A stretch of 64,000 nucleotides of DNA from Prevotella sp. Its GTDB lineage: Bacteria; Bacteroidota; Bacteroidia; Bacteroidales; Bacteroidaceae. Made by a program: the position numbers and the translations under genes. Where the stretch lies: the NCBI GenBank assembly GCA_017462915.1, contig JAFTQG010000042.1, forward strand, positions 18,890 to 82,889, given 5' to 3'. Positions 1 through 7,951 of the stretch are shown piece after piece. How positions within the stretch are numbered: the stretch's first letter is position 1; each line of letters starts with the position of its first letter. The notes beneath the pieces were generated by a model, which was not told where the DNA came from, ran no database searches, and was given only the letters and a program-made list of their open reading frames with translations.

Positions 1-265
1 TCTTCCACCGTGCATCGGTTATGGTAAACGAACTGACCGTGACGCCCATTGCCGTATAGGTCATCTGTGGAAGAGTGATACTTGACATGCCGTCCGAACC
101 TAAAGTCACTGTGACGACATCACCCTTCTGTACTGTCTTCGGCAAATCAGACATTGCCGGGAGCCAGAAGCTGCCGTCTCCGACAAACTCAAGCCTGCCC
201 GGCATCTGCGCTGAAACATGGACTGTCGCCGCAAGGGCAACGATAAACATTAGAATCTTTTTCAT
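1..265 (-). CDS. secreted calycin-like domain protein, 3' end outside the window
   Basis: The reading frame starts with ATG at 263-265 and runs off the left edge, giving about 88 residues. It begins MKKILMFIVALAATVHVSAQ, a clear signal peptide ending in SAQ, so the product is exported. The following region (roughly residues 30-88) alternates beta-strand-like stretches such as GDVVTVTLGSDGMSSITLPQ, resembling the Bacteroidetes calycin-like beta-barrel family (PF13944). A TATCTTTG box at 298-305 (reverse strand) with TTG 20 bp further upstream matches the phylum promoter. Family assignment is from the pattern only; the missing C-terminus could change it. Confidence 0.55.
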   Translation of the reverse strand, partial: MKKILMFIVALAATVHVSAQMPGRLEFVGDGSFWLPAMSDLPKTVQKGDVVTVTLGSDGMSSITLPQMTYTAMGVTVSSFTITDARWK

Positions 266-297
266 ATACAAAAACATTTCGGTTTATTTTCCGGATG

Positions 298-328
298 CAA
301 AGATACATACTTTTTCCTGTTCCTGCAA
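298..328 (-). promoter_or_regulatory. Bacteroidetes-type promoter for the calycin-like gene
   Basis: Reverse strand TATCTTTG (298-305) fits TAnnTTTG, with TTG at 326-328, spacing 20. Confidence 0.5.
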
Positions 329-492
329 TACCTACATGTCGGTAATCTGCTTATTATCGGAATTTCATGACATATTTGTAGTGTTCATGCAGACTGAGAG
401 ACACTCTGCAAGCTATTCGGTAAGAGAAGAAAAGCCGCAAGAGAAGAACATGCACAGTAAGCGTTCACTGCCAAAAGACCGATGTCTGACAG

Positions 493-540
493 AAAAAAAA
501 CTTGGTGATTCTGCATCATACAGACTACAGAATCACCAAG
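493..540 (-). terminator. rho-independent terminator of asnA
   Basis: A perfect 13-bp inverted repeat, CTTGGTGATTCTG (501-513) and its complement (528-540), is followed on the reverse strand by eight T (493-500). It lies 107 bp past the asnA stop. The rest of 266-647 shows no gene. Confidence 0.85.
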
Positions 541-647
541 AAATATCCTTACATATTATATTATATGCTCCGCAGCTAAAGCGGTTTTCCTTACCGCCAA
601 AAGAACCCAAAGCGCAACTACCGGCCGTGAAGCACCGCTGAAAGGCA

Positions 648-1685
648 CTAAATCAGAGGCATTCCAGCCTCATCACACTCACAGCGCATCTCTTCTGGCC
701 ATATAGAAGCCTGTATCTCACCTACATGTGCCTTGTGGAGCATCAGCATACAGAGACGGCTCTGCCCTATGCCTCCGCCTACTGTGAGAGGCAGTTTGCC
801 GTCAAGAAGCTGCTTGTGGAAATACAGTTCCTTGCGGCTTTCCTCGCCCTCTATCTCAAGCTGGCGGAGCAAAGCCTCCTTGTCTACACGGATACCCATG
901 GACGAGAGTTCCACGGCATGGTCAAGCACAGGATACCATATAAGCATATCGCCGTTAAGTCCGACGGTGCCGTCCTCCGCTACAGTAGACCAGTCGTCAT
1001 AGTCCGGGGCACGTCCGTCGTGTTTCTTGCCGTCGGACAGCTTTCCGCCTATACCGATAATGAACACCGCACCGTATTTTTCCGTCACCTTGTCCTCGCG
1101 CTCCTTCGGCGAAAGGTCCGGGTACATGCGCAGGAGTTCGTCGGCATGGACGAAATGTATCTTCTCGGGAAGGAAAGGTTTCAGCTGCGGATACCACTCG
1201 CAGGCAAGGTACTCCGTGCGGCGTATCGCGCCGTATATGCGCTCCACCACCTCACGCAGATATGCCTGTGTGCGCTGGTTTTCCGTGATTACCGCCTCCC
1301 AGTCCCACTGGTCCACGTACAAGGAGTGGAGATTATCCAGCTCCTCATCGGCACGTATGGCGTTCATATCCGTATATATGCCGTATCCCGGAGCGATACT
1401 GTCCTCCGAGAGCTTCATGCGTTTCCACTTTGCAAGAGAGTGCACCACCTCCGCCTTGGCGTCTCCAAGGTCCTTTATAGGGAATGTCACAGCACGCTCC
1501 ACACCGTTCAGATCGTCATTTATGCCAAGCCCCTGAAGCACGAAAAGCGGTGCCGTGACACGGCGCAGACGCAGCTCTGTGCTGAGGTTCTGCTGGAAAA
1601 ACTCCTTGATAAGCTTTATGCCCTGTTCTGTCTGTGTCGTATCCAAAAGTGCCTTGTATCCTGCAGGCTTAATCAATTTACTCAT
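648..1685 (-). CDS. asnA: aspartate-ammonia ligase (ammonia-dependent asparagine synthetase)
   Basis: Makes asparagine from aspartate, ammonia and ATP in the cytoplasm. The product is 345 residues, starting MSKLIKPAGYKALLDTTQTE, close to the usual AsnA length (about 330-345). Visible family blocks are VERAVTFPIKD, a class II synthetase-like core with GYGIYTDMNAIRADEE, YVDQWDWE, the IGIGGKLSDGKKHDGRAPDYDDW region and the C-terminal GGGIGQSRLCMLML. An in-frame extension to 2051 exists but crosses a tRNA gene and a promoter, so ATG 1685 is preferred. A TAACTTTG promoter box lies 37 bp upstream and a strong terminator follows; it is apparently monocistronic. Confidence 0.97.
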   Translation of the reverse strand: MSKLIKPAGYKALLDTTQTEQGIKLIKEFFQQNLSTELRLRRVTAPLFVLQGLGINDDLNGVERAVTFPIKDLGDAKAEVVHSLAKWKRMKLSEDSIAPGYGIYTDMNAIRADEELDNLHSLYVDQWDWEAVITENQRTQAYLREVVERIYGAIRRTEYLACEWYPQLKPFLPEKIHFVHADELLRMYPDLSPKEREDKVTEKYGAVFIIGIGGKLSDGKKHDGRAPDYDDWSTVAEDGTVGLNGDMLIWYPVLDHAVELSSMGIRVDKEALLRQLEIEGEESRKELYFHKQLLDGKLPLTVGGGIGQSRLCMLMLHKAHVGEIQASIWPEEMRCECDEAGMPLI

Positions 1686-1721
1686 TATCGTATATGATTT
1701 CTTGTTTTTTAATCCCAGGCG

Positions 1722-1752
1722 CAAAGTTACGAATAAAATCCCATATACGCAA
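1722..1752 (-). promoter_or_regulatory. asnA promoter
   Basis: Reverse strand TAACTTTG at 1722-1729 with TTG at 1750-1752, spacing 20, matching the Bacteroidetes primary sigma consensus. Confidence 0.6.
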
Positions 1753-1919
1753 CTTTTGTCATCAAAATTCATCATTTTGCTATCATATTTTTCAAAATAC
1801 GGCAACACTTGTTGACATTTTGCATACAGCAAAAAGAGGTTAATAAAGTATAAAATAATATTCTCCGCCATAAAAAGCGACGCTGTTCGGGAAAAAATCA
1901 TTAATTTTGCAACATCAAT

Positions 1920-1993
1920 GGCCTGGTAGCTTAGTTGAATAGAGCGCAGGATTCCGGTTCCTGAGGTCCTGGGTTTGAGTCCCAGCCGGGTCA
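1920..1993 (+). tRNA. tRNA-Arg (CCG)
   Basis: Cloverleaf: acceptor GGCCTGG pairs with CCGGGTC (one G-T and one T-G pair), anticodon stem CAGGA/TCCTG with loop TTCCGGT (anticodon CCG), T-arm CTGGG TTTGAGT CCCAG, discriminator A. No CCA is encoded. A TAATTTTG box lies at 1902-1909 and a hairpin with a 10-bp stem at 2000-2038 follows. Confidence 0.95.
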
Positions 1994-1999
1994 CTTCCG

Positions 2000-2038
2000 G
2001 CGTTTGGATGTTGTATATTTTTGATGAAATCCAAACGC
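2000..2038 (+). terminator. hairpin downstream of tRNA-Arg
   Basis: GCGTTTGGAT (2000-2009) pairs perfectly with ATCCAAACGC (2029-2038), 6 bp after the tRNA. It is followed by an A-rich rather than T-rich stretch, so the terminator role is inferred from position. Confidence 0.55.
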
Positions 2039-2145
2039 AAAGCCACCACAATATTCATGGATAATCCAATCATTGCAGATACATTGTTATTGTTTGGAAA
2101 GGTTTCACATCATCATCCGTCAAGTTTTACACAAAGCATCACGAG

Positions 2146-2231
2146 ACGAAGTGTGACCCTTCGGTATACAGAAGGTTACCTTTCACTGGGCAAAAGGTCA
2201 CCTTTTGCCTGATAAAGTGTCACCTTTTTCC
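2146..2231. repeat. 22-bp-period palindrome array, cluster A (4 units)
   Basis: Four units of a palindrome related to AAAGGTSACCTTT: GTGTGACCCTT, AAGGTTACCTTT, AAAGGTCACCTTTT and AGTGTCACCTTTTT. The central T of each lies at 2154, 2176, 2198 and 2220, an exact 22-bp spacing. The 6-9 bp between palindromes vary. The region lies between tRNA-Arg and tdk and has no gene. A separate small hairpin, CTAAAAAC/GTTTTTAG, follows at 2249-2275. Confidence 0.85.
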
Positions 2232-2400
2232 ATACGATTCGCAATCAACTAAAAACATGCAAGTTACGTTTTTAGAGATTTCCGTTATAATAGAAAATCT
2301 AATGGCTGGCACGATTTTCATGCCACCGACACAACACGCACTGTAACACATCAGTTACAATACCGTTTCCGAAGCATTGCATCCACATAAAAAACATCAG

Positions 2401-2445
2401 AAAAAAGGCATGGCATGACGAATCATCCATCCGTCATGCCATGCC
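2401..2445 (-). terminator. tdk terminator
   Basis: Perfect 14-bp inverted repeat GGCATGGCATGACG (2407-2420) with 2432-2445, followed on the reverse strand by a T-run (2401-2406). It lies 105 bp after the tdk stop. Confidence 0.8.
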
Positions 2446-2549
2446 TGAACAATATTTCGCCTCGTTTCAAGAGGGTGTCTGGCAGAGTATGCTGCCCTGC
2501 GGAGAAGTCATCAAACGATTGCCATACACCTTATTTTATATTACAAGGC

Positions 2550-3143
2550 TCACCCTTGCTTGGCAGACGCCATGAGCTTTGCCTTCTCGTAACACTTGCG
2601 GCACAAAGGCTCATATTCCCCTGTCTCGCCGAGGAGCACGCGCTTGTCGCCCTCCACTATGCGGTGGCTGACATAAGCGAGCGAACCGCAATGGACACAG
2701 ATGGCGTGCACTTTGGTCACATCGTCGGCAATGGCCATCAGAGCAGGCATCGGTCCGAAGGGCACTCCCTTGAAATCCATGTCGAGACCGGCACAGATGA
2801 CTCTCACGCCCCTGTTTGCAAGCTCGTTGCAGACCTGGACAAGACCATCGTCAAAAAACTGGGCTTCGTCTATGCCCACGACGTCTATGTCGCTGGTAAG
2901 CAGCAGTATGGAGCCTGAGGACTCCACCGGCGTGGAGGGAATCGTGGTATTGTCATGGCTTACCACATCCGCCTCGCTGTAGCGGGTGTCTATGGACGGC
3001 TTGAAGATTTCCACCTTCTGCTTGGCAAACTTTGCACGCTTCATACGGCGTATGAGCTCTTCCGTCTTACCAGAGAACATCGAGCCGCACACGACCTCTA
3101 TGCGTCCGTGGCGTCTCATCTCACCTTGTATATTATCAGTCAT
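2550..3143 (-). CDS. tdk: thymidine kinase (type II)
   Basis: Phosphorylates thymidine to dTMP for nucleotide salvage. The protein is 197 residues from ATG 3143 ([20 protein letters not shown]). It has a P-loop at about 18-25 (GSMFSGKT), the Walker B/lasso region [11 protein letters not shown], substrate-loop residues around [10 protein letters not shown], and two zinc CxxC pairs (CVHC and CRKC) near the C-terminus, all typical of the family. An upstream in-frame extension to 3245 covers the promoter and is unlikely. It is transcribed divergently from rsmI. Confidence 0.96.
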   Translation of the reverse strand: MTDNIQGEMRRHGRIEVVCGSMFSGKTEELIRRMKRAKFAKQKVEIFKPSIDTRYSEADVVSHDNTTIPSTPVESSGSILLLTSDIDVVGIDEAQFFDDGLVQVCNELANRGVRVICAGLDMDFKGVPFGPMPALMAIADDVTKVHAICVHCGSLAYVSHRIVEGDKRVLLGETGEYEPLCRKCYEKAKLMASAKQG

Positions 3144-3247
3144 TGGGAGTTTATGTATTGCTGTTATGTATTCATTAAGCCTGTGCAGGCAGCGGACAAG
3201 CCTATTCCATCCTGCCTCGGCAAAAAACGGTCGGATGAAATCCAACG

Positions 3248-3278
3248 CAAAATTACAAAGAAAATTTAAAAATCCAAA
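3248..3278 (-). promoter_or_regulatory. tdk promoter
   Basis: Reverse strand TAATTTTG (3248-3255) and TTTG (3275-3278), spacing 19: a full consensus match. Confidence 0.65.
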
Positions 3279-3295
3279 GAAATATACACTTTTTA

Positions 3296-3326
3296 TTGCT
3301 CATATCGGAATTTAGGAGTATTTTTG
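3296..3326 (+). promoter_or_regulatory. rsmI promoter, very short leader
   Basis: TTG at 3296-3298 and TATTTTTG at 3319-3326, spacing 20. The expected start point (about 3332) is only a few bases before ATG 3336, so the transcript is nearly leaderless. Confidence 0.55.
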
Positions 3327-3335
3327 CGGATAGTT

Positions 3336-4097
3336 ATGGGAACACTTTATCTCGTGCCCACACCTGTGGGAAATCTTGAGGACATGACATTCCGTGCTGT
3401 CCGTCTTCTGAAAGAGGCCGACATAATCCTCGCCGAGGACACCCGGACGACGGGCATCCTCCTGAAACACTATGACATACACAAGCCGCTGATGGCACAC
3501 CATAAGTTCAACGAGCACGGCACATCGGCAGGCATCGTGGAGCGTCTGAAGGCTGGACAGACTATATGTCTTGTGACAGACGCCGGCACTCCCGGAATCT
3601 CCGACCCTGGATTCTATCTCGTAAGGGAGGCTGTCGCGGCAGGAATAGAGGTTCAGACACTGCCCGGTGCCACGGCTTTCGTGCCTGCACTGGTAAGTTC
3701 GGGACTCCCCTGCGACAAATTCTGCTTCGAGGGATTCCTCCCTCAGAAGAAAGGACGGCAGACACGCCTCGAACAGCTCATGACGGAAGAGCGCACCATG
3801 ATATTCTACGAGTCGCCCTATCGCCTGCTGAAGACACTGCTGCAGTTTGCCGATATGTACGGCGAAGAGCGTCAGGTGAGCGTATGCAGGGAGATAAGCA
3901 AGATACATGAAGAGTCTGTACGAGGCTCGCTGACAGAGGTTATAGCCCATTTCACGGCCACTCCGCCAAAGGGCGAGATTGTCATAATCCTTGCCGGTGC
4001 CGAACCTGTAAAGTCGAAAGGCAACAGGGAAGAGAGGCGCAGACGCAGGGATGCCGACACCAATCTACAGGAAAACACCGAGACTATCAATGACTAA
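3336..4097 (+). CDS. rsmI: 16S rRNA (cytidine-1402-2'-O)-methyltransferase
   Basis: A SAM-dependent tetrapyrrole-methylase-fold enzyme that methylates the 16S rRNA decoding site. The 253-residue product starts MGTLYLVPTPVGNLEDMTFR, the hallmark RsmI N-terminus, and contains EADIILAEDTR, LVTDAGTPGISDPG (SAM loop), LPGATAFVPALVSSG and PKGEIVIILAG. A TTG four codons upstream is possible, but it lies inside the promoter box. The family's extra C-terminal domain is absent or short, ending in a charged tail. The next gene follows after 6 bp, suggesting co-transcription. Confidence 0.96.
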   Translation: MGTLYLVPTPVGNLEDMTFRAVRLLKEADIILAEDTRTTGILLKHYDIHKPLMAHHKFNEHGTSAGIVERLKAGQTICLVTDAGTPGISDPGFYLVREAVAAGIEVQTLPGATAFVPALVSSGLPCDKFCFEGFLPQKKGRQTRLEQLMTEERTMIFYESPYRLLKTLLQFADMYGEERQVSVCREISKIHEESVRGSLTEVIAHFTATPPKGEIVIILAGAEPVKSKGNREERRRRRDADTNLQENTETIND

Positions 4098-4103
4098 TAC
4101 AAA

Positions 4104-4964
4104 ATGAATACCAATATGAAGAATATCATCTATTTGGCTATATGCCTTATGTGCTTTACCGCATGTGAGAACACAAGCAAGAACCAGTCGACAGAGAACA
4201 CAGATTCGCGTGACTCGCTGCAGCGTGTCATCGAGCAGAAAAACAACGAGATAAACGACATGCTCGGCACTCTCAACGAGATACAGGAGGGCTTCCGCCA
4301 GATAAGTATCGCCGAGGAGCGTGTCACTGTCATAAAGGACGGCGAGGCAACAAGCCGCAAGGAGCAGATACGCTCCGACATCGAGTTCATCGCACAGCAG
4401 ATGAAGCACAACCGCGAACTGATAGCCAAGCTCCAAAGACAGAGCCGCGAGGGAAGCATCGCTGCCGAACAGCTCAAGAAGACTATAGAGAATCTCACGG
4501 CACAGCTGGAGGACAAGAACAAGCAGCTGGAGAATCTCCGCGTGGAACTCAACGCTAAGGATGTGCGCATCGTGGAACTTGACCAGGCTGTCTCCTCTCT
4601 CAACAATGATGTCGCCGAACTGAAGAGCGAGTCGGCAAGCAAGTCTGCAACGATTTCCAATCAGGACAAGCAGCTCAACACTGCATGGTATGCTTTCGGA
4701 ACAAAGAAGGAACTGTCTGAAAACCATATCCTTGAAAAAGGAAAGGTGCTCCGTGCAAACTTCAACAAGAACTACTTCACCAAGGTAGATGTACGTGTAG
4801 ACAGAGAGATAAAGCTCTACTCCAAATCGGCTAAGCTGCTCACCTCCCACCCTTCCACGGCATATACGCTCCAGCAGGATGCGTCAAAGCAGTATGTACT
4901 GCGCATCACCAATCCGGAACTGTTCTGGTCTACAAGCAAATATCTTGTGATACAGGTGAAATAA
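4104..4964 (+). CDS. coiled-coil lipoprotein of unknown function
   Basis: 286 residues. The N-terminus has a lipoprotein signal (hydrophobic segment then CFTAC, Cys at about 21; 17 if translation starts at the second ATG, 4116). Residues about 35-190 are a long heptad-rich coiled coil (repeated QLEDKNKQLENLRVELNAK-like segments) including an SSLNNDVAELKSE stretch. A compact C-terminal domain of about 90 residues (from NTAWYAFGTKKELSENHILE) ends in ITNPELFWSTSKYLVIQVK. I recognise this layout from Bacteroidales hypothetical lipoproteins but not a function. Likely cell-envelope anchored. Confidence 0.85.
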   Translation: MNTNMKNIIYLAICLMCFTACENTSKNQSTENTDSRDSLQRVIEQKNNEINDMLGTLNEIQEGFRQISIAEERVTVIKDGEATSRKEQIRSDIEFIAQQMKHNRELIAKLQRQSREGSIAAEQLKKTIENLTAQLEDKNKQLENLRVELNAKDVRIVELDQAVSSLNNDVAELKSESASKSATISNQDKQLNTAWYAFGTKKELSENHILEKGKVLRANFNKNYFTKVDVRVDREIKLYSKSAKLLTSHPSTAYTLQQDASKQYVLRITNPELFWSTSKYLVIQVK

Positions 4965-5083
4965 GTCTGGCATCAGCCATCGCTTACCGAGGACGCAACC
5001 TATGGCGCAGGCATGTCTTACGCCCGTAGTCATTATTATAAACAGTCTGCAACGACAATGCAGAGAACGTCTGAAAGACATCA

Positions 5084-6217
5084 ATGCTTCAAAGCGAAAT
5101 AACATTTGACCGTTTTATCCGGTGGATAATGGCGGCATTTCTGGCAGTGGCCGCATTCCTTACCGTGAATTACCTCAGCAGTGTACTGCTTCCGTTCTTC
5201 GTGGCATGGGGACTTGCCTATCTGCTGTTTCCTATCGTCACTTTCGTAGAGCGTGTCATGCGTATCCGCATCCGTGCATTGTCTATAATAGTGACGGTGG
5301 TTATCGTCGCGTCGGTGCTCACGGGAGTGACACTCGCCATTATCCCGCCGATGATAGACCAGTTTCAGAAACTCGGCGTGATAGCGACGAACTATATACA
5401 CCAGCACGCCCATGTGACGAGCATTCCTGAGGCACTGAACGAGATGTTCGTCACTTACCGTGCGGAGATTGAGCAGTTCTTCCATTCCAAAGATTTCACT
5501 AACCTTGTGAAGACTACAGCCCCAGGTGTCGTGAGTGTAGTGACAGAGACATTCTCGTTTATAAAGAGCTTCGTCGGTTCGTGTATCACACTGCTGTACA
5601 TGTTCTTCATACTCCTTGACTACGAGAAACTTACAGAGGCCTGGGTAAAGATGTTCCCTGTCAATAACCGCCCTTTCGTGCAGTCTCTGATGCGCGATGT
5701 CTCGGTGGCAATGAACAGCTACATCCGCGGCCAGGCACTTGTCGCGCTAACGATGGGCATACTGTTCTGCATCGGATTCACCATCATCGGATTCCCTATG
5801 GCAATAGGTCTCGGCATACTCATAGGCATACTTGACCTCGTGCCGTATCTGCACACCTTCGCACTCATACCGACAGCGTTCCTCGCGCTCATGAAAGCCG
5901 CCGATACAGGACAGAATTTCTGGGTGATTTTCGCATCGGCAGTGGCTATCTTCATAATCGTGCAGATAATAATAGACATGATTGTCACACCGAAGATTAT
6001 GGGCAAGGCCATGGGCATGAACCCTGCAATACTCCTCCTGTCGCTCTCCGTATGGGGTTCTCTACTCGGATTCATCGGTCTTATCATAGCCTTGCCGCTG
6101 ACGACAATCATACTCACATACTGGAAACGCTATGTCTCTGGCGACGTGGACATGCAGGCGGAGACGGTCAATGAGCAGGCTGGAACTGCGAATACCGACA
6201 TGAAACAGCAGCAATGA
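5084..6217 (+). CDS. AI-2E family transporter (TqsA/PerM-like permease)
   Basis: 377 residues with about eight hydrophobic segments in the arrangement of PF01594: two N-terminal helices, a soluble segment at 100-150, then a C-terminal bundle with LGILIGILDLVPYLHTF (the conserved P-Y/GP motif) and the final ALPLTTIILTYWKRY. Family members export small molecules or ions (AI-2, Na+/H+, peptides); the substrate cannot be read from the sequence. The Gln-rich tail (MKQQQ) is unremarkable. It stands alone, 120 bp after the lipoprotein gene. Confidence 0.9.
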   Translation: MLQSEITFDRFIRWIMAAFLAVAAFLTVNYLSSVLLPFFVAWGLAYLLFPIVTFVERVMRIRIRALSIIVTVVIVASVLTGVTLAIIPPMIDQFQKLGVIATNYIHQHAHVTSIPEALNEMFVTYRAEIEQFFHSKDFTNLVKTTAPGVVSVVTETFSFIKSFVGSCITLLYMFFILLDYEKLTEAWVKMFPVNNRPFVQSLMRDVSVAMNSYIRGQALVALTMGILFCIGFTIIGFPMAIGLGILIGILDLVPYLHTFALIPTAFLALMKAADTGQNFWVIFASAVAIFIIVQIIIDMIVTPKIMGKAMGMNPAILLLSLSVWGSLLGFIGLIIALPLTTIILTYWKRYVSGDVDMQAETVNEQAGTANTDMKQQQ

Positions 6218-6273
6218 AAACATACAGAAAATAACTTCAATATAAAAAACAAATCAAGCTAACAAAAACATTT

Positions 6274-7428
6274 ATGGCACAAAGATTCATTCTAAACGAA
6301 GTATCATACTTCGGCGCGGGATGCCGCAAGGAACTCCCGGAAGTACTCAACCGCATGGGCCTGAAGAAGGCATTGGTCTGCTCAGACAAGGGTCTCATCA
6401 AAGTAGGTACAACAGCAAAAGTCACAGAGGTTCTCGACAGTGTAAACTTCCCTTACGAGATCTACTCGGAGATAAAGCCTAATCCTACTGTGACAAATGT
6501 AAAGCAGGGCGTGGAGGCATTCAAGGCTTCAGGCGCAGACTGCATCATCGCCATCGGCGGCGGTTCGTCAATGGATACAGCAAAGGGCATCGGCATCGTT
6601 GCCAACAACCCTGAGTTCTCTGACATAGTAAGCCTTGAGGGCTGCGCTCCTACAAAGAAGAAGAGCGTGCCTATCATCGCACTCCCTACAACAGCAGGCA
6701 CAGGTGCAGAGGTTACCATCAACTATGTCATCATAGACGAGGAGCGTCAGGCAAAGATGGTATGCGTAGACCCTAACGACATCCCTGCCGTAGCAATCGT
6801 AGACCCGGAACTCATGTATTCTCTCCCTAAGGGACTGACAGCCGCAACAGGCATGGACGCTCTCACACACGCCATAGAGGGCTATATAACAAAGGGCGCA
6901 TGGGTAATGTCTGACATGTATGAGCTTCAGGCTATCAAGATGATAGCAGAGAATCTCCCTATCGCTGTCGACGAACCTACAAATCCTGTCGGACGCGAAG
7001 GTATGGCTCTCGCACAGTACATTGCAGCACAGGCATTCTCCAATGTCGGTCTCGGCCTTGTACACGGCATGGCTCATCCTATGGGCTCTCTCCATGACAT
7101 CCCACACGGTGTGGCAAACGCTCTCCTCCTCCCTACTATTATGGAGTTCAACATGCCTAAGTGCATCGAGAAGTTCGGCATCATAGCAAAGACCATGGGC
7201 GTAAACACCGACGGCATGACAGCAGAGCAGGCCGCACAGGCTGCCGTAGACGCCGTTAAGGCTCTCTCTATCCGTGTAGGTATCCCGCAGACACTCACAG
7301 AGCTCGGCATCAAGGAAGAGGATATCCCTGCACTCGCAGCACAGGCCATCGCAGATGTCTGCACTCCTGGCAATCCGCGCGATGTGACAGAGGCCGAGAT
7401 TGTAGAGCTCTACAAGAAAGTTCTCTAA
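6274..7428 (+). CDS. fucO: iron-dependent alcohol dehydrogenase, lactaldehyde reductase type
   Basis: 384 residues of the group III Fe-dependent alcohol dehydrogenase family. The NAD(P) loop IAIGGGSSMDTAKGI, PTTAGTGAEVT, GMDALTHAIEGY (Asp/His metal ligands) and GLVHGMAHPMGS...HGVANALLLP (two further His ligands) are all present. The nearest named relative by feel is FucO, which reduces L-lactaldehyde to 1,2-propanediol during fucose or rhamnose breakdown. No fucose pathway gene is adjacent, so the physiological substrate is inferred. Followed by a hairpin at 7469-7505. Confidence 0.85.
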   Translation: MAQRFILNEVSYFGAGCRKELPEVLNRMGLKKALVCSDKGLIKVGTTAKVTEVLDSVNFPYEIYSEIKPNPTVTNVKQGVEAFKASGADCIIAIGGGSSMDTAKGIGIVANNPEFSDIVSLEGCAPTKKKSVPIIALPTTAGTGAEVTINYVIIDEERQAKMVCVDPNDIPAVAIVDPELMYSLPKGLTAATGMDALTHAIEGYITKGAWVMSDMYELQAIKMIAENLPIAVDEPTNPVGREGMALAQYIAAQAFSNVGLGLVHGMAHPMGSLHDIPHGVANALLLPTIMEFNMPKCIEKFGIIAKTMGVNTDGMTAEQAAQAAVDAVKALSIRVGIPQTLTELGIKEEDIPALAAQAIADVCTPGNPRDVTEAEIVELYKKVL

Positions 7429-7468
7429 ATATTTCCAAGAAAGGGAAACTCCCTATTATAATTAATGT

Positions 7469-7505
7469 GGATTCTGATGACAGATAATTCCTGTTGTCAG
7501 AATCC
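7469..7505 (+). terminator. fucO terminator hairpin
   Basis: GGATTCTGATGACA pairs with TGTCAGAATCC across a loop; it begins 40 bp after the fucO stop. The rest of 7506-7690 is AT-rich with no gene; there are short repeated CCTAAATTTAC-like words but no clear element. Confidence 0.6.
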
Positions 7506-7670
7506 ATATTTGCAAAAAATGCTACGGATGTAAATTTCCGCCTAACATTTTACAGTTAGGTCTCATTCTACAATTAAGCCTAAATTTACGGATAATTCAT
7601 AAAAAGCCAACGCTATCTCGGGCATATTCTGTTAATATTATTTAAGGAACCGCCTTTCTTTCGCCTAACA

Positions 7671-7702
7671 TTTCCGTATTTCATTTTTTATGAGTACCTT
7701 TG
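7671..7702 (+). promoter_or_regulatory. tRNA-Lys promoter
   Basis: TACCTTTG at 7695-7702 with TTTC at 7671-7674, spacing 20. The following bases CACTCGC are shared with the tRNA-Asp and tRNA-Pro promoters. Confidence 0.6.
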
Positions 7703-7734
7703 CACTCGCTTTATGAGAATAAGGTAGAAATGGA

Positions 7735-7807
7735 GATCCGCTAGCTCAGTTGGTAGAGCACAACACTTTTAATGTTGGGGTCTTGGGTTCGAGCCCCAAG
7801 CGGATCA
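7735..7807 (+). tRNA. tRNA-Lys (TTT)
   Basis: Acceptor GATCCGC/GCGGATC, anticodon stem CAACA/TGTTG with loop CTTTTAA (anticodon TTT), T-arm CTTGG GTTCGAG CCCAAG, discriminator A. Complete cloverleaf; CCA is not encoded. Confidence 0.97.
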
Positions 7808-7810
7808 CAG

Positions 7811-7862
7811 AAAAGGAAAAGCCAAGTCGCTAATACAACAGTGACTTGGCTTTTCCTTTTTA
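7811..7862 (+). terminator. tRNA-Lys terminator
   Basis: AAAAGGAAAAGCCAAGTC (7811-7828) pairs perfectly with 7843-7860, an 18-bp stem ending in TTTT. It begins 4 bp after the tRNA. Confidence 0.85.
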
Positions 7863-7951
7863 ATCAGGGCTTCAGTTATACACCCGTGAGGACAATGATA
7901 TCGGAACTCTGAAATCATGTAATATACAATAATCCTAATCACAATATAATT

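Noticed and set aside
75-641. 188-codon plus-strand frame at the left edge
   Set aside because: It crosses the reverse-strand signal peptide gene, its promoter and the asnA terminator; composition is not protein-like.
726-1697. 323-codon open frame on the plus strand
   Set aside because: Antisense to asnA, Leu/Val/His-rich shadow composition, no family match.
2146-2231. Short regular repeats with variable spacers as a mini-CRISPR
   Set aside because: Units are 13-16 bp palindromes with only 6-9 bp between them, and there are no cas genes; CRISPR repeats and spacers are each above 20 bp.
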